Assembly (NCBI GenBank): GCA_013397115.1
Contig: VWZW01006244.1
Coordinates: 1,162,210-1,226,209 of the forward strand
Length of the DNA stretch: 64,000 nucleotides
DNA from: Edolisoma coerulescens
Lineage: Eukaryota > Chordata > Aves > Passeriformes > Campephagidae
Direction of reading: 5' to 3'
Part shown: piece after piece, positions 48,880 through 60,105 of the stretch
Layout: each line of letters begins with the position of its first letter
Numbering within the stretch: the first letter of the stretch is position 1
The notes under the pieces: model-generated
The model's database searches: none
What the model saw: the letters and a program-made list of their open reading frames with translations, nothing else
What the model was told of the DNA's origin: nothing
Position numbers and translations under genes: made by a program

Positions 48880-50640
48880 AAAGAGATGAGGCCAAATTCA
48901 CCCCTCGCAGGTAACTCCATTGTCTTTAATAGGTTGGATGTGGAACTGATGGGGCCTGTCCGACCCATCTGTTCAGCTAAAGGAGAGGTTGGATAGCAGC
49001 ATGTGAGAGGATGGAATTATAGTCCTTTTTCACTTTTATTTCTTACATCTGTTATTTGGTTGGGTGACATCTTGTCCCTTCTCCCCGGTACTGCCAGACA
49101 CACCCCTGGTACAAACCATCTGCCTGAGGACAACCCTCATCAGTGGACACTGAAGGGAAGGACACCAGGGATCACAGAGGTGGACTTGGCCAGCTCCCAT
49201 TTCTGGGAAATAAATGAAGTTTTCCTTTTGATTATAAGCTGGAGCATTACACCGAGGTGGGGGAGAAGGTTTGACAGGAAACCATTTCCAGAGAAGGGCC
49301 AAATTCAGCTGCCTACACAAAGACATCTCAGGTCATTCTGGATACCCAACAGTCCCTGACTGCCCAAGTTTAAGATTTGTGTGGGTCTTAGGCTGTTGTG
49401 ACAACATCTGGACCCCGACAAGACATTATAGGGCACCTAATATATCACCAGATATTTATATTATTGAGTGAAATCCTAAGTCCCTTCCATAAGGAAGGCC
49501 CTATGGTTTTCACAGGAGGGGAGAACCTGAGGCAGAAGGCAGCTCTGGGTGGTACTTGGACCATCTCCTGTAGGGAGGGATGGCACCAGACTCATCATTG
49601 GCTCCAATCTTTCACATCAGAATGGTGGAAGCCCTGACTCGAGACACCCGGTGTAGGCAGTGGGGTGGGATCTCAGTTTTCCCAAGACACCTCCCAAATT
49701 CACGTGTAGCAGTGAGCGATGGCCCAAGCCCCTTCTCCAAAACCATGGGGTCAGACACAGGCCCAGCTCCCAGACCCCTCACAGGCTCTTTTCCCCCTCA
49801 AGGTGGGCAGAGTCAGAGCCAGGGCTGGAACCCTCGGGTGCAACTTGGGGTGATGAACAGAATTCACGCAGGCATTTTTCATTGACTTTAGTAGCAGCTG
49901 CTCAACCCCTTACATTGTATCATCACAGAGATGATTAATTACATAACAAACCCAAACAAGTACCCACAGGCTTCATTAAAAACCCCTTAAATGGGGGGTG
50001 AGACCCCAACAACTGAGCTGGTTCAAGCCTGAGCCCAGCTTGGAGTGAAGGAGCACAACTTCCAGCCCATCTCAGCTGACGATCAGGTTGCAGCTTCACC
50101 TCCTTGACTCATGGTGGACTTCACATCATCAGTCTGGACCCATGGAAGAACTCATCATCTACTCTGAGCTCAGCAGCTGAAGTCAGAGGTATACCCAGAG
50201 GGCACTTAACCAAACATAGCTTAGGTACCATCCTAAGCATAATGAATCACCTTCTGGATTTGTTTCTTGCCATTGATCCCAGCAGAAAATTAGATAAATA
50301 GATTAGACCAGATGGAAATAAATGTTGCAGTCAAAATTCATTCACCTCTAGAGGCAATTGCTCAGCAAATGCCCAGTTTCAATATTTTTCCCCCTGCTTC
50401 CCAAAAAGCTTCACCTGCTGGTGATGCTGGGCTTGTTCTGGTGCAAAAGCAGAAATGGTAGATGTGAACAAGCTGTGGATGGGCTGGGGTCAGATTCCAG
50501 CTCCCACACACAGAAGCCAGATCCTTCAACCCATTTCTTCACTGGTGTGGTACAAAAGAAGGGGTTTGAAACCACTTTGCTTAAAAATCTTAGGGTAAAA
50601 CCAGTTGTGGGTGTGACCCCGCTGAAGTCAATGGATTGAA
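48880..50640. repeat. Cluster of ancient sauropsid repeat remnants
   Basis: Three places carry a decayed 'ccattgacttcaatgg'-type core: 48915-48931, 49879-49893, and 50621-50634 in inverted orientation. The first two also share an upstream 'aattcac...gcaggt/gcaggc' segment, and 'ggccaaattca' occurs at about 48890 and 49292. This motif set is common in old interspersed repeats of birds, crocodilians and turtles. I do not assign a family name. Boundaries are uncertain and unique DNA lies between copies. Confidence 0.4.
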
Positions 50641-52537
50641 AGGACCTTGGGCTGCCATGATTTGAATTTTCACTGGGTCACCATTTATTGACAGAAGTTC
50701 CTGGTAGGACGTGTCCAACGTCTCTCATTGTGGCTGCTTGCACTGCATCATATTAAATAAATCAGATGTATCTTCCCTTATCCCATCCTCTCCAATTTAT
50801 CAATGTCTTCCAACCTGTAAGTGGTTTTCTGCAGAGTTTGCTGTCTTGACAGATTGTGTTTGAATGTTGGTTACGGGTGCAATCTCCCCCTGCAGTGGCT
50901 TCCTTCTCTATTTCCCATGACAAGGTTTTCCTTTTCTCCAAGACTGCATTATGCAAATCAGTCATGCATCCATTAATTGATCTTTATTTAATTTTTCAGT
51001 GATCTATTGCCTTCTACCAGCTGGTGTGTGGCCATCGATGGGGTGCAGTGTTTACATGGGCAGATATCACAGATTGGTTTTCTCTCCATGTTTTTCTTCG
51101 CTTCTCTTGATCTCCTCTCTCCTTCTCTCTCTTCTGCTCTCATTTCACTACAGCTTTTTTCCTTTGTGCAAAGCACTGATAGAAGTGCCTCCATCAATAA
51201 GCAAATCTTGCTCGTGCCCTTGGGCACAGCCCTGAGACAAATGGGTGATGCATAAACTGCACCAGCCTAGGAGTAGTCCCAGGAGACGCGGTGACTCAGA
51301 GTCAGCCCTCGGAGGCATCATTTCCTCCTGTTTTCTCTCTGATGGGATTAAGCTCTGTTTGTTCCCTTCTTCTTCTGCATACTCCCTCCTTTGGGTCCTG
51401 GGAAAAGGCTGACATGCAGAGAGGAGCACTCTGATTTCTCTGCATGGATTTCCAGGATGGAACCAGCCAACAGCCATGACTACACTGCCATGAGATGGGA
51501 ATTAACTCATGCCCTGTTTTCCCTTCCTGTGATGAAGAGACAGAATAAACACCAATCCGTTGTCCTTTTTCCAGGACAGGAACCCGAAAGCAGGGGTAAG
51601 GCAAAGAGGACACAGGGCAGGTGCATCTGAGGCTAAAACAGGCTGCGACTCCATGCTTGGTTCACCCCTCATTTATCCCAGTGTTGACCAGGAATAACTC
51701 AAGCAGGGCTACAGTGCTGTAAATACCAAGGTGATGGGCTGAGTTCATGCCTGACACCCTGAAGGAAGTCCTGATGCCCATGGAGGAGGTGAGATCTGTT
51801 TCTGTAAACTGTGATCCTGATCTGGAACTGGAAGCAGAGCAACATGCAAAGGTGGGGAGTCAGGGGTGAGCAGCAGAGATGGGCCAGCACTGCAAAGCTG
51901 GGATTTGGCTCTGTGTCCAAACTTACCCAAACTCTGGGCTGGTTCAGACTCTGGGTTTTGTCCATTTTAATCTGTGCCACTTTTATAGGTGGGAATGGCT
52001 GTAGGAATTAGGTGTGGAACCAAGTTTGGCTTGAGTCTGAGACTGCTTCAGCTTGTGGGGTGTGATGGTGATGGTGGGTTGGTTCACCCTCATGCAAATT
52101 TAATGGGTGACAATGAGTCCTTCAGATCCATGTTCCTGACAGACCTGTGGGCTCAGGCTGTTGTCAGGTGCCCGAGAAGCCTGCATCAGGTGCAGAGAGT
52201 GGATGGACTAAGTGCACTTTCCACTGCTGGCGACAGGATTCTCCCACGAGGTGGGAAGGGTGAACACTTTCCCTTTCCATCCTTTCACTGGGGTGCTGAG
52301 GAGATGGATGTCCTGTGCTCAGGAGTGAGTGTCCAGCCCCAGGAGCTTCCAAGGAAGACTCACTGGCTGAGTCATGGCCTGGGCTGGAGAGCTGGAGCAG
52401 CATTCCCATTTGTGGGACTGTCTCCTTCTCAATGCACACACAGAGTCCTCTTCATGTCACACACAAGACACCGAACTTTTCCGTACTGTGCACTTCACCT
52501 GTGTGCCAACAGGGCATTAGCAGGAACTCATCAGCAG
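50641..52537. other. Non-coding DNA downstream of WNT3A
   Basis: No exon recognised. A 293-codon plus-strand frame starts at 51989 but crosses a simple CT tract and the likely WNT3A 3' UTR antisense, so it is not called a gene. Confidence 0.6.
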
Positions 52538-52585
52538 TTTTCTCTCTTTCTCTCTTTCTTCTTCTCCCTCCTTCTCTTTCTACAG

Positions 52586-52683
52586 ATGTCACGGAATGCT
52601 ATGTCAAATCTGGCAGGAGCTACTACGCTAAAAAGTTCACACCAAGAGCTTGCCCACTCTCCAGCTCTATTAGATATTTGTAG
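52586..52683 (+). other. Exon-like segment behind a strong splice acceptor
   Basis: A 40-plus-base CT-rich tract (about 52538-52580) ends in TACAG at 52581-52585. The following frame reads DVTECYVKSGRSYY and continues to a TAG at 52681-52683. The acceptor would be phase 1. The CY...G.SY spacing faintly recalls the start of a kringle domain, but the next Cys is 17 residues away rather than the usual ~20 and the following Trp is absent. It may be a decayed exon or a chance match; no donor or partner exon was found. Confidence 0.15.
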
Positions 52684-52726
52684 ACTTCTCTGGTTCCAAG
52701 GCAAAAGCAAAGAAGTAGTCATGTTC

Positions 52727-52732
52727 TTTATT
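52727..52732 (-). terminator. Distal poly(A) signal AATAAA
   Basis: AATAAA on the minus strand about 510 nt past the WNT3A stop codon, with a companion hexamer 32 nt earlier in the transcript at 52759-52764. Paired hexamers in an AT-rich stretch are typical of a real 3' end, but no transcript evidence is available. Confidence 0.4.
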
Positions 52733-53149
52733 AAAAAAAAATTCCTTAGTTTACCGCTTTTATTTCTTTTGCTGCTATTGCTCATATTACACAGTCTGGC
52801 CATTTGGGTTTGCAGAGAGACCTCTCAGAAAGCTCAGTGCTGCTGTCCAGCACAGCCTCTGCCTGGCTGAGGGAAAAGGAGATGCTTAGGAAGATGCAAG
52901 TCTTTCAAAGGACACTTAATCACACGAGTCACTTCAGGTGGGTGAGAGCAGAGCAAATCCATGCTTTTGCTAATGCTCTTCTTTCCAGCTCGGTGTTGTG
53001 GGCTGGTGGAAAAAGCCGCTCTCCTGCCAGAGGCATTGGCGTTGGGGCAGAACTTGTGTGACTGCCAGATGTACCTCGGGATAGCCCAGAAGTCATTAGA
53101 CCTATTCTATCCAACCAGTTTTAGCCTTTTTATTTTTTTTTGTCCAGTT

Positions 53150-53155
53150 TTTATT
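53150..53155 (-). terminator. Proximal poly(A) signal AATAAA
   Basis: Canonical AATAAA on the minus strand about 85 nt after the WNT3A stop codon. A second copy lies 21 nt further on, at 53129-53134. Use of either is inferred from position only. Confidence 0.4.
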
Positions 53156-53238
53156 GTTTCAATATCAAAAAAGTAGACTTCTCTCGCGTCTCAAAATCCA
53201 TTTCTCCACTCGGAGCCTGGCGAAGGGTTTTGCCTGTT

Positions 53239-53718
53239 TTATTTGCACGTGTGGACATCGTAGACTCGTATGCACTCCTGGCAGCGGACGTAGCAGCACC
53301 AGTGGAAGATACAGTGACACTTCTCTTTCCGTTTCTCAGTCCTCGTGTTGTGCCCGCGGCCGCAGCACAAAAGGTCGCAACCATCAATCCCGTGGGAAGT
53401 GACGTTGCAGATCCTGTCGCGGGTCCCGAAGGAGCCTGTCTCAGGATTGGGCTCACAAAAGTTCGGTGAGTTCTCGTAGTAAACCAGGTCCTTCTCAGTT
53501 GGGGCCTTGAAGAAGTTGTATTTGGGCCGGAGGGTCTCGACCCAGCCGCGGGATTCCCGGTGTTTTTCCACCACCATTTCCGACGCGCTGTCGTACTTGT
53601 CCTTGAGGTAGTCGCCGATGACCCTGAAGTCTGGCTGGGACCACCAGCAGGTCTTCACTTCGCAGCTGCCCGAGAGCCCGTGGCACTTGCACTTGAGGTG
53701 CATGAGCTCAATGATGGA
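53239..53718 (-). CDS. WNT3A: WNT3A terminal coding exon (exon 4)
   Basis: Last coding exon of a secreted, lipid-modified Wnt ligand that binds Frizzled and LRP5/6 to activate beta-catenin signalling. It encodes 159 residues and ends in a TAA at 53239-53241. The start is set by a pyrimidine-rich acceptor ending CTTTTGCAG at 53719-53720, not by the upstream in-frame Met, whose residues are intronic. Visible landmarks are the Wnt signature CKCHGLSGSC near exon residues 10-19, with the Ser expected to carry palmitoleate (codon 53671-53673), an NVT glycosylation site, and 16 cysteines including the C-terminal cluster KCHCIFHWCCYVRC of the Frizzled-binding index finger. It joins exon 3 in phase 0. 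SQPDF and RPKYNFFK favour WNT3A over WNT3, while ENSPNF and NTRTEKRKEKCHC are shared with WNT3. The exon appears intact. Wnt identity is near certain, the 3A assignment slightly less so. Confidence 0.96.
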   Translation of the reverse strand, partial: SIIELMHLKCKCHGLSGSCEVKTCWWSQPDFRVIGDYLKDKYDSASEMVVEKHRESRGWVETLRPKYNFFKAPTEKDLVYYENSPNFCEPNPETGSFGTRDRICNVTSHGIDGCDLLCCGRGHNTRTEKRKEKCHCIFHWCCYVRCQECIRVYDVHTCK

Positions 53719-56453
53719 CTGCAAAAGAGAGGAAAGGCAAAGGAGAAGGAACATGTTAACCTGTAATTAAAACACTTAAGACATTCTGCTTCTTAGCCAC
53801 GATTTTCCAAAGAATTATGAATGTTTTCATAGATACATTTACACTCCTGTGAACAAAAATCCCCTCATCCCCCAGTCAATGCCTTGCTCACTGCTGGGTC
53901 TAAGTCATAAAACTTCTGTACTTTACTGTTTTCAGTGACTGGTTCTGATTCCCAACTCAAATTTAGGATCTGCCAAAGGAGATTTCAGAGCATATTAACT
54001 TTTGTCTTCATGTGGGAATATTACAGTGTTGTCACCCAGGAACAAGATTCAATCACATCTGGGCAGAGAAGCCAAGAACACACAGGGCTATTCAAACAAT
54101 GCCTTCAGAAATGAAATATGCAGTTTTTCCATTGGAAATTAAAGGAATATGAAACGTCCTGACTATGTAGAACACAACTCCATCCTTTACATGTGTTTCG
54201 TGTTTACTTAAGCAAAAAAGGTTCAAGCCTTGCTGTGGCTACTTTCAGAAACTGAAAAGGAATTTATTTCCATTTTTAAGCCAGGGTTATGATTTTTCTA
54301 AAATCATTTCAAAGGAAAAAAAATAAGAGCCCAACTTTTGATTTGAAACGCTCAGGCTTCAACACAAAACACTTTCCTGGGATAAATGGGAGGGTGATTA
54401 TTGATCCCAGAAGTTTGCTACTTGTTTTTACCTCTTATAAAATTAGTTTAAATATTTCTAGAGGTGTTGCCCTCCAGTACTCTGAGGTGGGACACAACCT
54501 TATGCAACTGGCTTGATAATCTGCATTTTCAGAGTGATCAGCAAATTTCTGGGTACATGAACAGGCGAGTGCCAGCCTGAGTCCAAGAGATTTGCCATGA
54601 ATCAGCACCTTGGTGTTCACCAGGTGCTTTCCTGTGGTATTTACGGAGTATCACCCGCCGCAAAGCAGGTTGTAATTAGCAATGAGAGAGAACCACAAAA
54701 GGTTTGGTTCGTATAATCACGCTGAACTTAATCAAAACTCCTGGCAGAGTGGTAGGGCTGGAGTTCCTATGGGAATTAATACAAAACATTGCCCAAGGCT
54801 CAGGTTTAGCTGGGAACACTCGAGTATGGAGGCCTGGAAGTGCTGTCCCATGGGTGCTGGCACGGTAAGAATGGAAAACACCAGTACTTTCTAAAACAGT
54901 GGGATTTCAGGCCATGGTGTGGCATCTGCTCTCTAATCTCTGACACCTGTAAAATATCCTAAAATAACTCAGTGTCAAGAAACAAGACTTAGACTAAAAA
55001 GACCTCTGCAGGCCTGTGATCACAGCGATGTTCACTCAAAGCGCATTTTTTTCCAAGGATTCTCACTATAAAGCAAATCCCTCCTTTGCACTCTATACAG
55101 CTTCTCCACAGCCCTCTTTGTCCCACTACGTATCCCAGTAACTGCCACCAGCACTGCCCCATCCCTGGGGGTGCCTGGGATACTTTAGGCCAGAGCTGGA
55201 GGAAACCACGTTATTGCTTGTGGTCATCTCCACTGCAGACAATTTTGGTTTCTGGTGGTATTTCCCTTTCAAAAGTTGTATTCCAACAGCTCTGCTGTGG
55301 CGTGAGGTGGGATAACTCCACCACAGATTCATGGAATCCACCTGAGGAGCTCTCAAGAAGCCCCAGCCTGCCTGAGGACAGGTGTCCCAGCACAGCAACT
55401 GTGGTGGCTTTGCTACAGCTCACTGCACAAAGGTCCTCCTGGATATGTTCAAGACCTTCTGCTGAGGGGACAAGACCACATCAATCTGTTCTCTGTTATC
55501 TCAGTGAAGCTGGGGCACAATCTCTGTTAGAAAGGGCTTTGTGGTTCAGTTCCGCAAATTGTTTCCCACAGATTACATTCTTCTGGCATTTCTGGGCTGT
55601 TCTTGAGATGAAAAAAAGAAAGGAATATCCCCCTTTTGGTATTATTCCACCTAGGGAAAAGATTCATTGTGTATAAGGCAGATTTTGTGCTTTCTTTTCC
55701 CCAACATATTTTGTCCCAGGATTGTTTGAAGTAAAAACAGCTTCAGGGCATGGTCAAAGTTTAATCAGGAGGTACCAGAGTCACATTGCCTCTAATTTTC
55801 TTTAAATATTTCCTGGGAAATAGAACAGGGTTGAGAAGATGGGTTGTGGGAAAAGCTCTCCTGCTCTTCTCCTCCCTCAAGGCTGCAGAGAAGGGGAATG
55901 GACAATTGCACTCAAACTTCAGGTGCCCCACAGCCAATGGAAGAGAGCAGGCACAATTAGGACATTATCAACTGAGTTAGTAACTCTAATAATGGAATCA
56001 CATAATGGTTTGGGATGGAAGTGACCTTAAAAATCGTTCAGTTCCAACCACCCTGGCATGGGCAGGGACACCTTCCACTAGACCTGGTTGCTCCAAGCCC
56101 TGTCCAACCTGGCCTTGAACACTTCTAGGAATGGGGTGTCCACAAATTCTGGGGGTAGATATCCTTGTAAGATGGGATGAAATCCCATCCTAAACCTGCC
56201 TTGCTCCATTCTCTATAAAAGACCTCTGGACCATTGATTCCAAGGCAGATGTTTACATCCATGTAGGTAAATTTATGTGGAGCTTTCATAGATCAGGCAC
56301 ATCGATCTAGCGCTATCATAGGACAGGTATTACCATTTTGTGACGTAAATCTCCCCAGATTCAGGTCTTTTCAGTCCCCTTAATTCCCTCCCACCGTTCA
56401 TTACATAAGGTTAGAAAATAACAATAGGAAAGGTAAAACTTAAATGTCCTTAC
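53719..56453 (-). other. WNT3A: WNT3A intron 3
   Basis: A 2735-bp intron bounded by a canonical GT donor (GTAAGG) and AG acceptor (TTTTGCAG), in phase 0. It holds one CR1 fragment near its 5' end (55992-56215). The remainder is unique sequence without any exon I recognise. The 196-codon plus-strand ORF at 55086-55676 has no recognisable domain and sits antisense inside this intron, so I treat it as chance. Confidence 0.9.
55992..56215 (-). mobile_element. CR1 LINE 3' fragment in WNT3A intron 3
   Basis: Inverted CR1: 'ggaatcacataatggtttgg', 'gaccttaaaaatcgttcagt', 'ccctggcatgggcagggaca', 'ctccaagccctgtccaacct' and a decayed 5' side near 'atcctaaacctgcc'. It lies about 240 bp from WNT3A exon 3, on the same strand as the gene. 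Confidence 0.92.
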
Positions 56454-56719
56454 GGTCCTTCCAGCTTCGTTGTTGTGCCTGTTCATGGCTGAGCGAGCGT
56501 CGGGCCTGTTCTCCCGGGCATCCGCGAATTCCCGGGACACCATGCTCCCGAACTCCACGTCCTCGCTGCAGCCCCCCCACTTCCAGCCCTCCCCAGGAGA
56601 GCCCTTGTGGCGCGTGTCACACCCGCAGATGGTGGCCGAGCCCTCGGCGCAGGATCTGGTCACAGCAAAAGCCACCCCGGCGGAGGCAATGGCGTGGACA
56701 AAGGCTGACTCCCTGGTGG
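56454..56719 (-). CDS. WNT3A: WNT3A internal coding exon (exon 3)
   Basis: Internal Wnt exon of 266 nt, the length known for WNT3A exon 3. The acceptor reads CTTTCACAG just above 56719 and the donor is GTAAGG at 56453 downward. It begins with the last two bases of a split Ala codon, and 88 full codons follow, ending NNEAGRT. It carries the family blocks ATRESAFVHA, GWKWGGCSED and REFADARENRPDARSAMNRH, and four cysteines of the Wnt N-terminal domain. There is no frameshift or stop. Adding the 159 residues of exon 4 and assuming a 352-residue protein, the split Ala would be about residue 105, so roughly the first 104 residues (signal peptide and first Wnt segment) are missing from the window. 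The plus-strand ORF here is only its antisense shadow. Confidence 0.96.
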
Positions 56720-58848
56720 CTGTGAAAGAGAGAAGTCAGTGAATAAGGGCCAGTGAAGGACGGATTTGATCAGTTCTGTGAACATCTTCTCTGGAGGGCA
56801 TGGCAGAAGGCCAGGAAATCCTCCTCTTCCCTGTGGTCTGGCTTGGACTTACTCCAAAGACATTTTCTTTTGCTAGGAAATGAGCTCCTGTGCAGACAGG
56901 ACCAGGCTTGATTCAAGGCCACTGAGGTCAGCCAAGAAGTTCTGACTGGGGTCATCCTCAGGTCTTTGGATAGGGCCATGGCACCACAGAAAGCTGTGCA
57001 AACCTGAATTTCAGGGAGTGCATGGAATATTCTATATGGTCCTGTGCAGTCAGTGCACCTCACAGCCAGACCCTGAGCCGTGGGCTTGGCTTCAGACACG
57101 CAGAATCTGGGTGTGTTCCCAAAAAATGGAAAATGCAGGTCTGCACTTAACAACAGCCTCATGCTTGGTGGTGGGACCAGCACCAGGTAAAGCTCCTCTT
57201 CCTTGACTGGGAGAGCTGCAGGTGGCTGGAAGGTAGGAAAATGCTGGGATGGTCACATCCTCAGTCCTCAGGATGTAAACCAAACACTGTCCCCCCACCC
57301 TCCATCCCTTCTTCCCCGAGGCTGTGCCTCTCACTCAGTGACAGTGTCCAAGGTGCACCTTGCACCTGCCCCGAGTTTTCCTCACTTGCCTGATTAAAAT
57401 CCCTGCCAAGGGGACTGGAAATGAGCTTTCCTTTGCTGCCCATTGCCTCAGGCTGGAGGGTGGGATCAGCCAAAAGACACCATGGTTAAGGACTGAGGAG
57501 TTTTAGTCTTTGTGGAGAGCTTCCATCACATCCCAGGAAGAGCTGGGCAGGGAAGGGGAGCAGGGAAGGCTTTCCTGGATGCCAGTGCTTTTTCCACGCC
57601 ATGCCAAAATGAAAACCAGACTTTTCAAACTGCTTTGCAAGTGGGGAATACCCCAAGATATCAGTTTTTACTTCCCTCCTCCCTCACAGTTTGGATTTCT
57701 TCACTCACAAGAAATGACCCTGCAGTTCAACACCACACCTCAGAAAACACCACTGCTTTCTGGCTGCAGTAAAATGGGATTTTTACTGTGAACTGGGCTG
57801 TTCTCAAACCCTTGAGGCAATCCTAAGCAGGCATGGTAATTCTGATAAGTGGCCTCCCTTAACCTCTTGTACTCTTCCCCACTCACCTCGTGCTTATAGA
57901 CCAGTCATCCTTGAAATTGTGCTGTTTCTGACACTTTTCAGATGGTTACACTGGGACATTGAAATATGAATGGGTCCATAAAGGCACAAGGTCACATTTT
58001 CAGTTGATGCAACTTCACCAACTCCTACTGAGCTTTGTATCAGCTGACTACTCTAAAATCACCCCAACCTTCCCTGCACCATATTTTGCTGATCCGAGCT
58101 TTCCCTGGGCATTTTGGCTTAATCTTTGCCTTCTAGATGCTTCCAGGCTTTACTAATGTGAAGGGAGTTTAATGCACCAAGCCAAAAAGTCAACACGTTT
58201 TCGGGGAGCAATCAAAACTGCGGCGCAGTCCCGGCTGGATCCAAGGCTTAAGCAAGAACTCGAGCTTTGCCTTGGGAAGGCTACCAAATACAACAATATG
58301 CAAATCCAATAACGTGCAAGAACTCACAAGCTGAAGGGATGAGCAATGTCCTGGAACATGTTTGTCAGGGCATTTGGAGAGGTTATTAAGTCACCGAGGG
58401 CTACAACCAAAAAAAAAAGGAAAACGCAGGAACCCTCAGGTCCCCAGTGTGATTTTGAAAAACCCTTGTTCAGCATCTGTCCAGCCTGGAGGATCCCAGC
58501 ATCCTGCAAATGATGACCATGCAGTTCTTGACTGGGAGAGCTCAGCTTCCACAGTCCCATTCTAACAGGACTGGGGACTTTGCATCTTGCTCTTGCCTAT
58601 GTCAGGTGGGATCCAGAAACCAAATTTTGGGGGTGGAGAACTTCATATGAGGTCTGCAAGGACGTTTTTGACCAGCCCTGGTGTCTCTGAAAAATAAAAG
58701 GCTTCTCACAAAAGCCAGTGAGATGAGGTGGTGGGGTGAGTGCCATTATAACCTGGTAGGGAGGTGGAAGGTGCAGTGTCTGGCCAGAGAAAAGCTGACA
58801 CCCCTCCCACATCCTCCCAGCATGGCCCAACTAATCTTGAAACCTTTT

Positions 58849-59345
58849 CATAAAATCATCAAATGGTTGGATTGGAAGGTCCTTAAAGATAATGTAGCTC
58901 CAATGTTCCCAAATCTTTCTGCTTTGACCCCATTCTCCACCCAGCCTGCGTTTGGGATTGGGATTGGCCTGACCCCTGTGCAGGACCCTTCACTTGGCTT
59001 TGTTGAGCTTCATGAGGTTTGCACAGACCCACATCTCCAGCCTGCCCAGCTCCCTCTGGATCCGTCCCTTCCCTCCAGCGTGTGACTGCACCACTCAGCC
59101 TGGTGCCATCACCAAACTTCCCGAGGGTGCCCTGGATGCCACTGTCCATGTCACCAACAAACAGTGCCAGTCCCATCCCCAAGGAACACCACTGCATGTC
59201 TTAGAGTGCCACCATCCAGCTAATTCCTGATCCACCAGGCGGTCCATCCATCAAATCCAAGTATTCCCAATTTAGAGACAAGGATGTTGTGTCTTTCCTC
59301 TGACTGTGATTAAAGCACGTTCCTTGGTTAGGCCAGCTCTCATCT
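58849..59345 (-). mobile_element. CR1 LINE fragment in WNT3A intron 2
   Basis: Inverted CR1 that starts near the 3' end ('taaaatcatcaaatggttgg') and extends further 5' than the other copies. It includes 'gcccagctccctctggatcc', 'ccatcaccaaacttcccgag', 'gtccatccatcaaatccaag' and 'caatttagagacaaggatg'. There is no intact reading frame. Confidence 0.85.
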
Positions 59346-59606
59346 CTTGGGCATCACCCTTTCCTCTGCTCAGGAGAGGTCGGATCCAGGCCTTTGGCTT
59401 ATTGGGAAGGTGCTGTAGGTGCTGAACTGATGTTTGCAAGCCTCCTGTGCCTTGCCAAGCTTGGACCAAAAAGAAAGCTGTGGTCTTTGTGCAGAAAAAT
59501 GCCTCCTGTGTGGGTATGAGAGGCATGGCCCTGGCTTGGGAGTCCACAGTTTGTGGATCCCAGCTTGGATTTAGCAGGAGCATCAGCTCAGCACAGAGAT
59601 GTTTCC

Positions 59607-60105
59607 CTGAGCATTCCCCTCACCACAAGAAAGACATTGAGGGGCTGGAGAGTGTCCAGGGAAGAGAACGGAGGTGGGGAAGGGGCTGGAGAACTCCTGA
59701 GGGAGCTGGGAAAGGGGCTCAGCCTGGAGCAAAGGAGGCTCAGGGGGGCCCTTGTGGCTCTGCACAACTCCCTGACAGGAGGGGGCAGTCGGGGGGGTCG
59801 GGCTCTGCTCCCAGGGAACAGGGACAGGAGGAGAGGGAACGGCCTCAAGCTGTGCCATAGACTGGATGTTAGGGAAATTTGGATATTTGGGTTGGATACT
59901 AGGGAAAATTTCTTCACTGAAAGGGTTGTCAGGCCCTGGCACAGCTGCCCAGGGCAGTGGTGGCGTCACCTGGAGGGATTTAAAGGGACATGGCACTTAT
60001 GAACAGGGGTGACAAGTGGATGTGGCAGTGCTGGGTTCATGTTTGGGCTCAGTGACCTTGTCGGTCTTTTCCAACCTTAAGGATTCTACAATCCAATGAT
60101 TCTGT
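59607..60105 (+). mobile_element. CR1 LINE 3' fragment in WNT3A intron 2 (~500 bp)
   Basis: Long forward CR1 3' end: 'aagacattgaggggctggag', 'ctcagcctggagcaaaggag', 'gcacaactccctgacaggag', 'aatttcttcactgaaagggt', 'gctgcccagggcagtggtgg' and the terminal 'ccaaccttaaggattctaca'. It lies antisense to WNT3A and close to an oppositely oriented CR1 copy. Confidence 0.94.

Larger units (their letters stand above)
52727..53238 (-). other. WNT3A: Probable WNT3A 3' UTR
   Basis: Sequence following the WNT3A stop codon on the minus strand. AATAAA hexamers occur at 53150-53155, 53129-53134, 52759-52764 and 52727-52732, so a short (~0.1 kb) or longer (~0.5 kb) 3' UTR is possible. The actual cleavage site cannot be decided from sequence alone. 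Known mammalian WNT3A 3' UTRs are longer than 1 kb, so an even more distal end is not excluded. Confidence 0.55.

Noticed and set aside
51989..52870. Longest open frame in the window, 293 codons on the plus strand
   Set aside because: It runs through a CT simple repeat and antisense to the likely WNT3A 3' UTR. Leu/Phe-rich stretches come from T-rich DNA; no domain or conserved motif.
1..53149. Search for ARF1 or another gene adjacent to WNT3A in mammals
   Set aside because: No ARF1-like GTP-binding motifs or other known neighbour exons were recognised in 53 kb downstream, so the next gene probably lies beyond the left edge.
53140..53469. 109-codon plus-strand ORF and overlapping frames
   Set aside because: Antisense shadow of WNT3A exon 4.
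55086..55676. 196-codon plus-strand ORF
   Set aside because: Antisense within WNT3A intron 3, no recognisable domain, no supporting regulatory signal.
56444..56742. Two ~90-codon plus-strand ORFs
   Set aside because: Antisense shadows of WNT3A exon 3.
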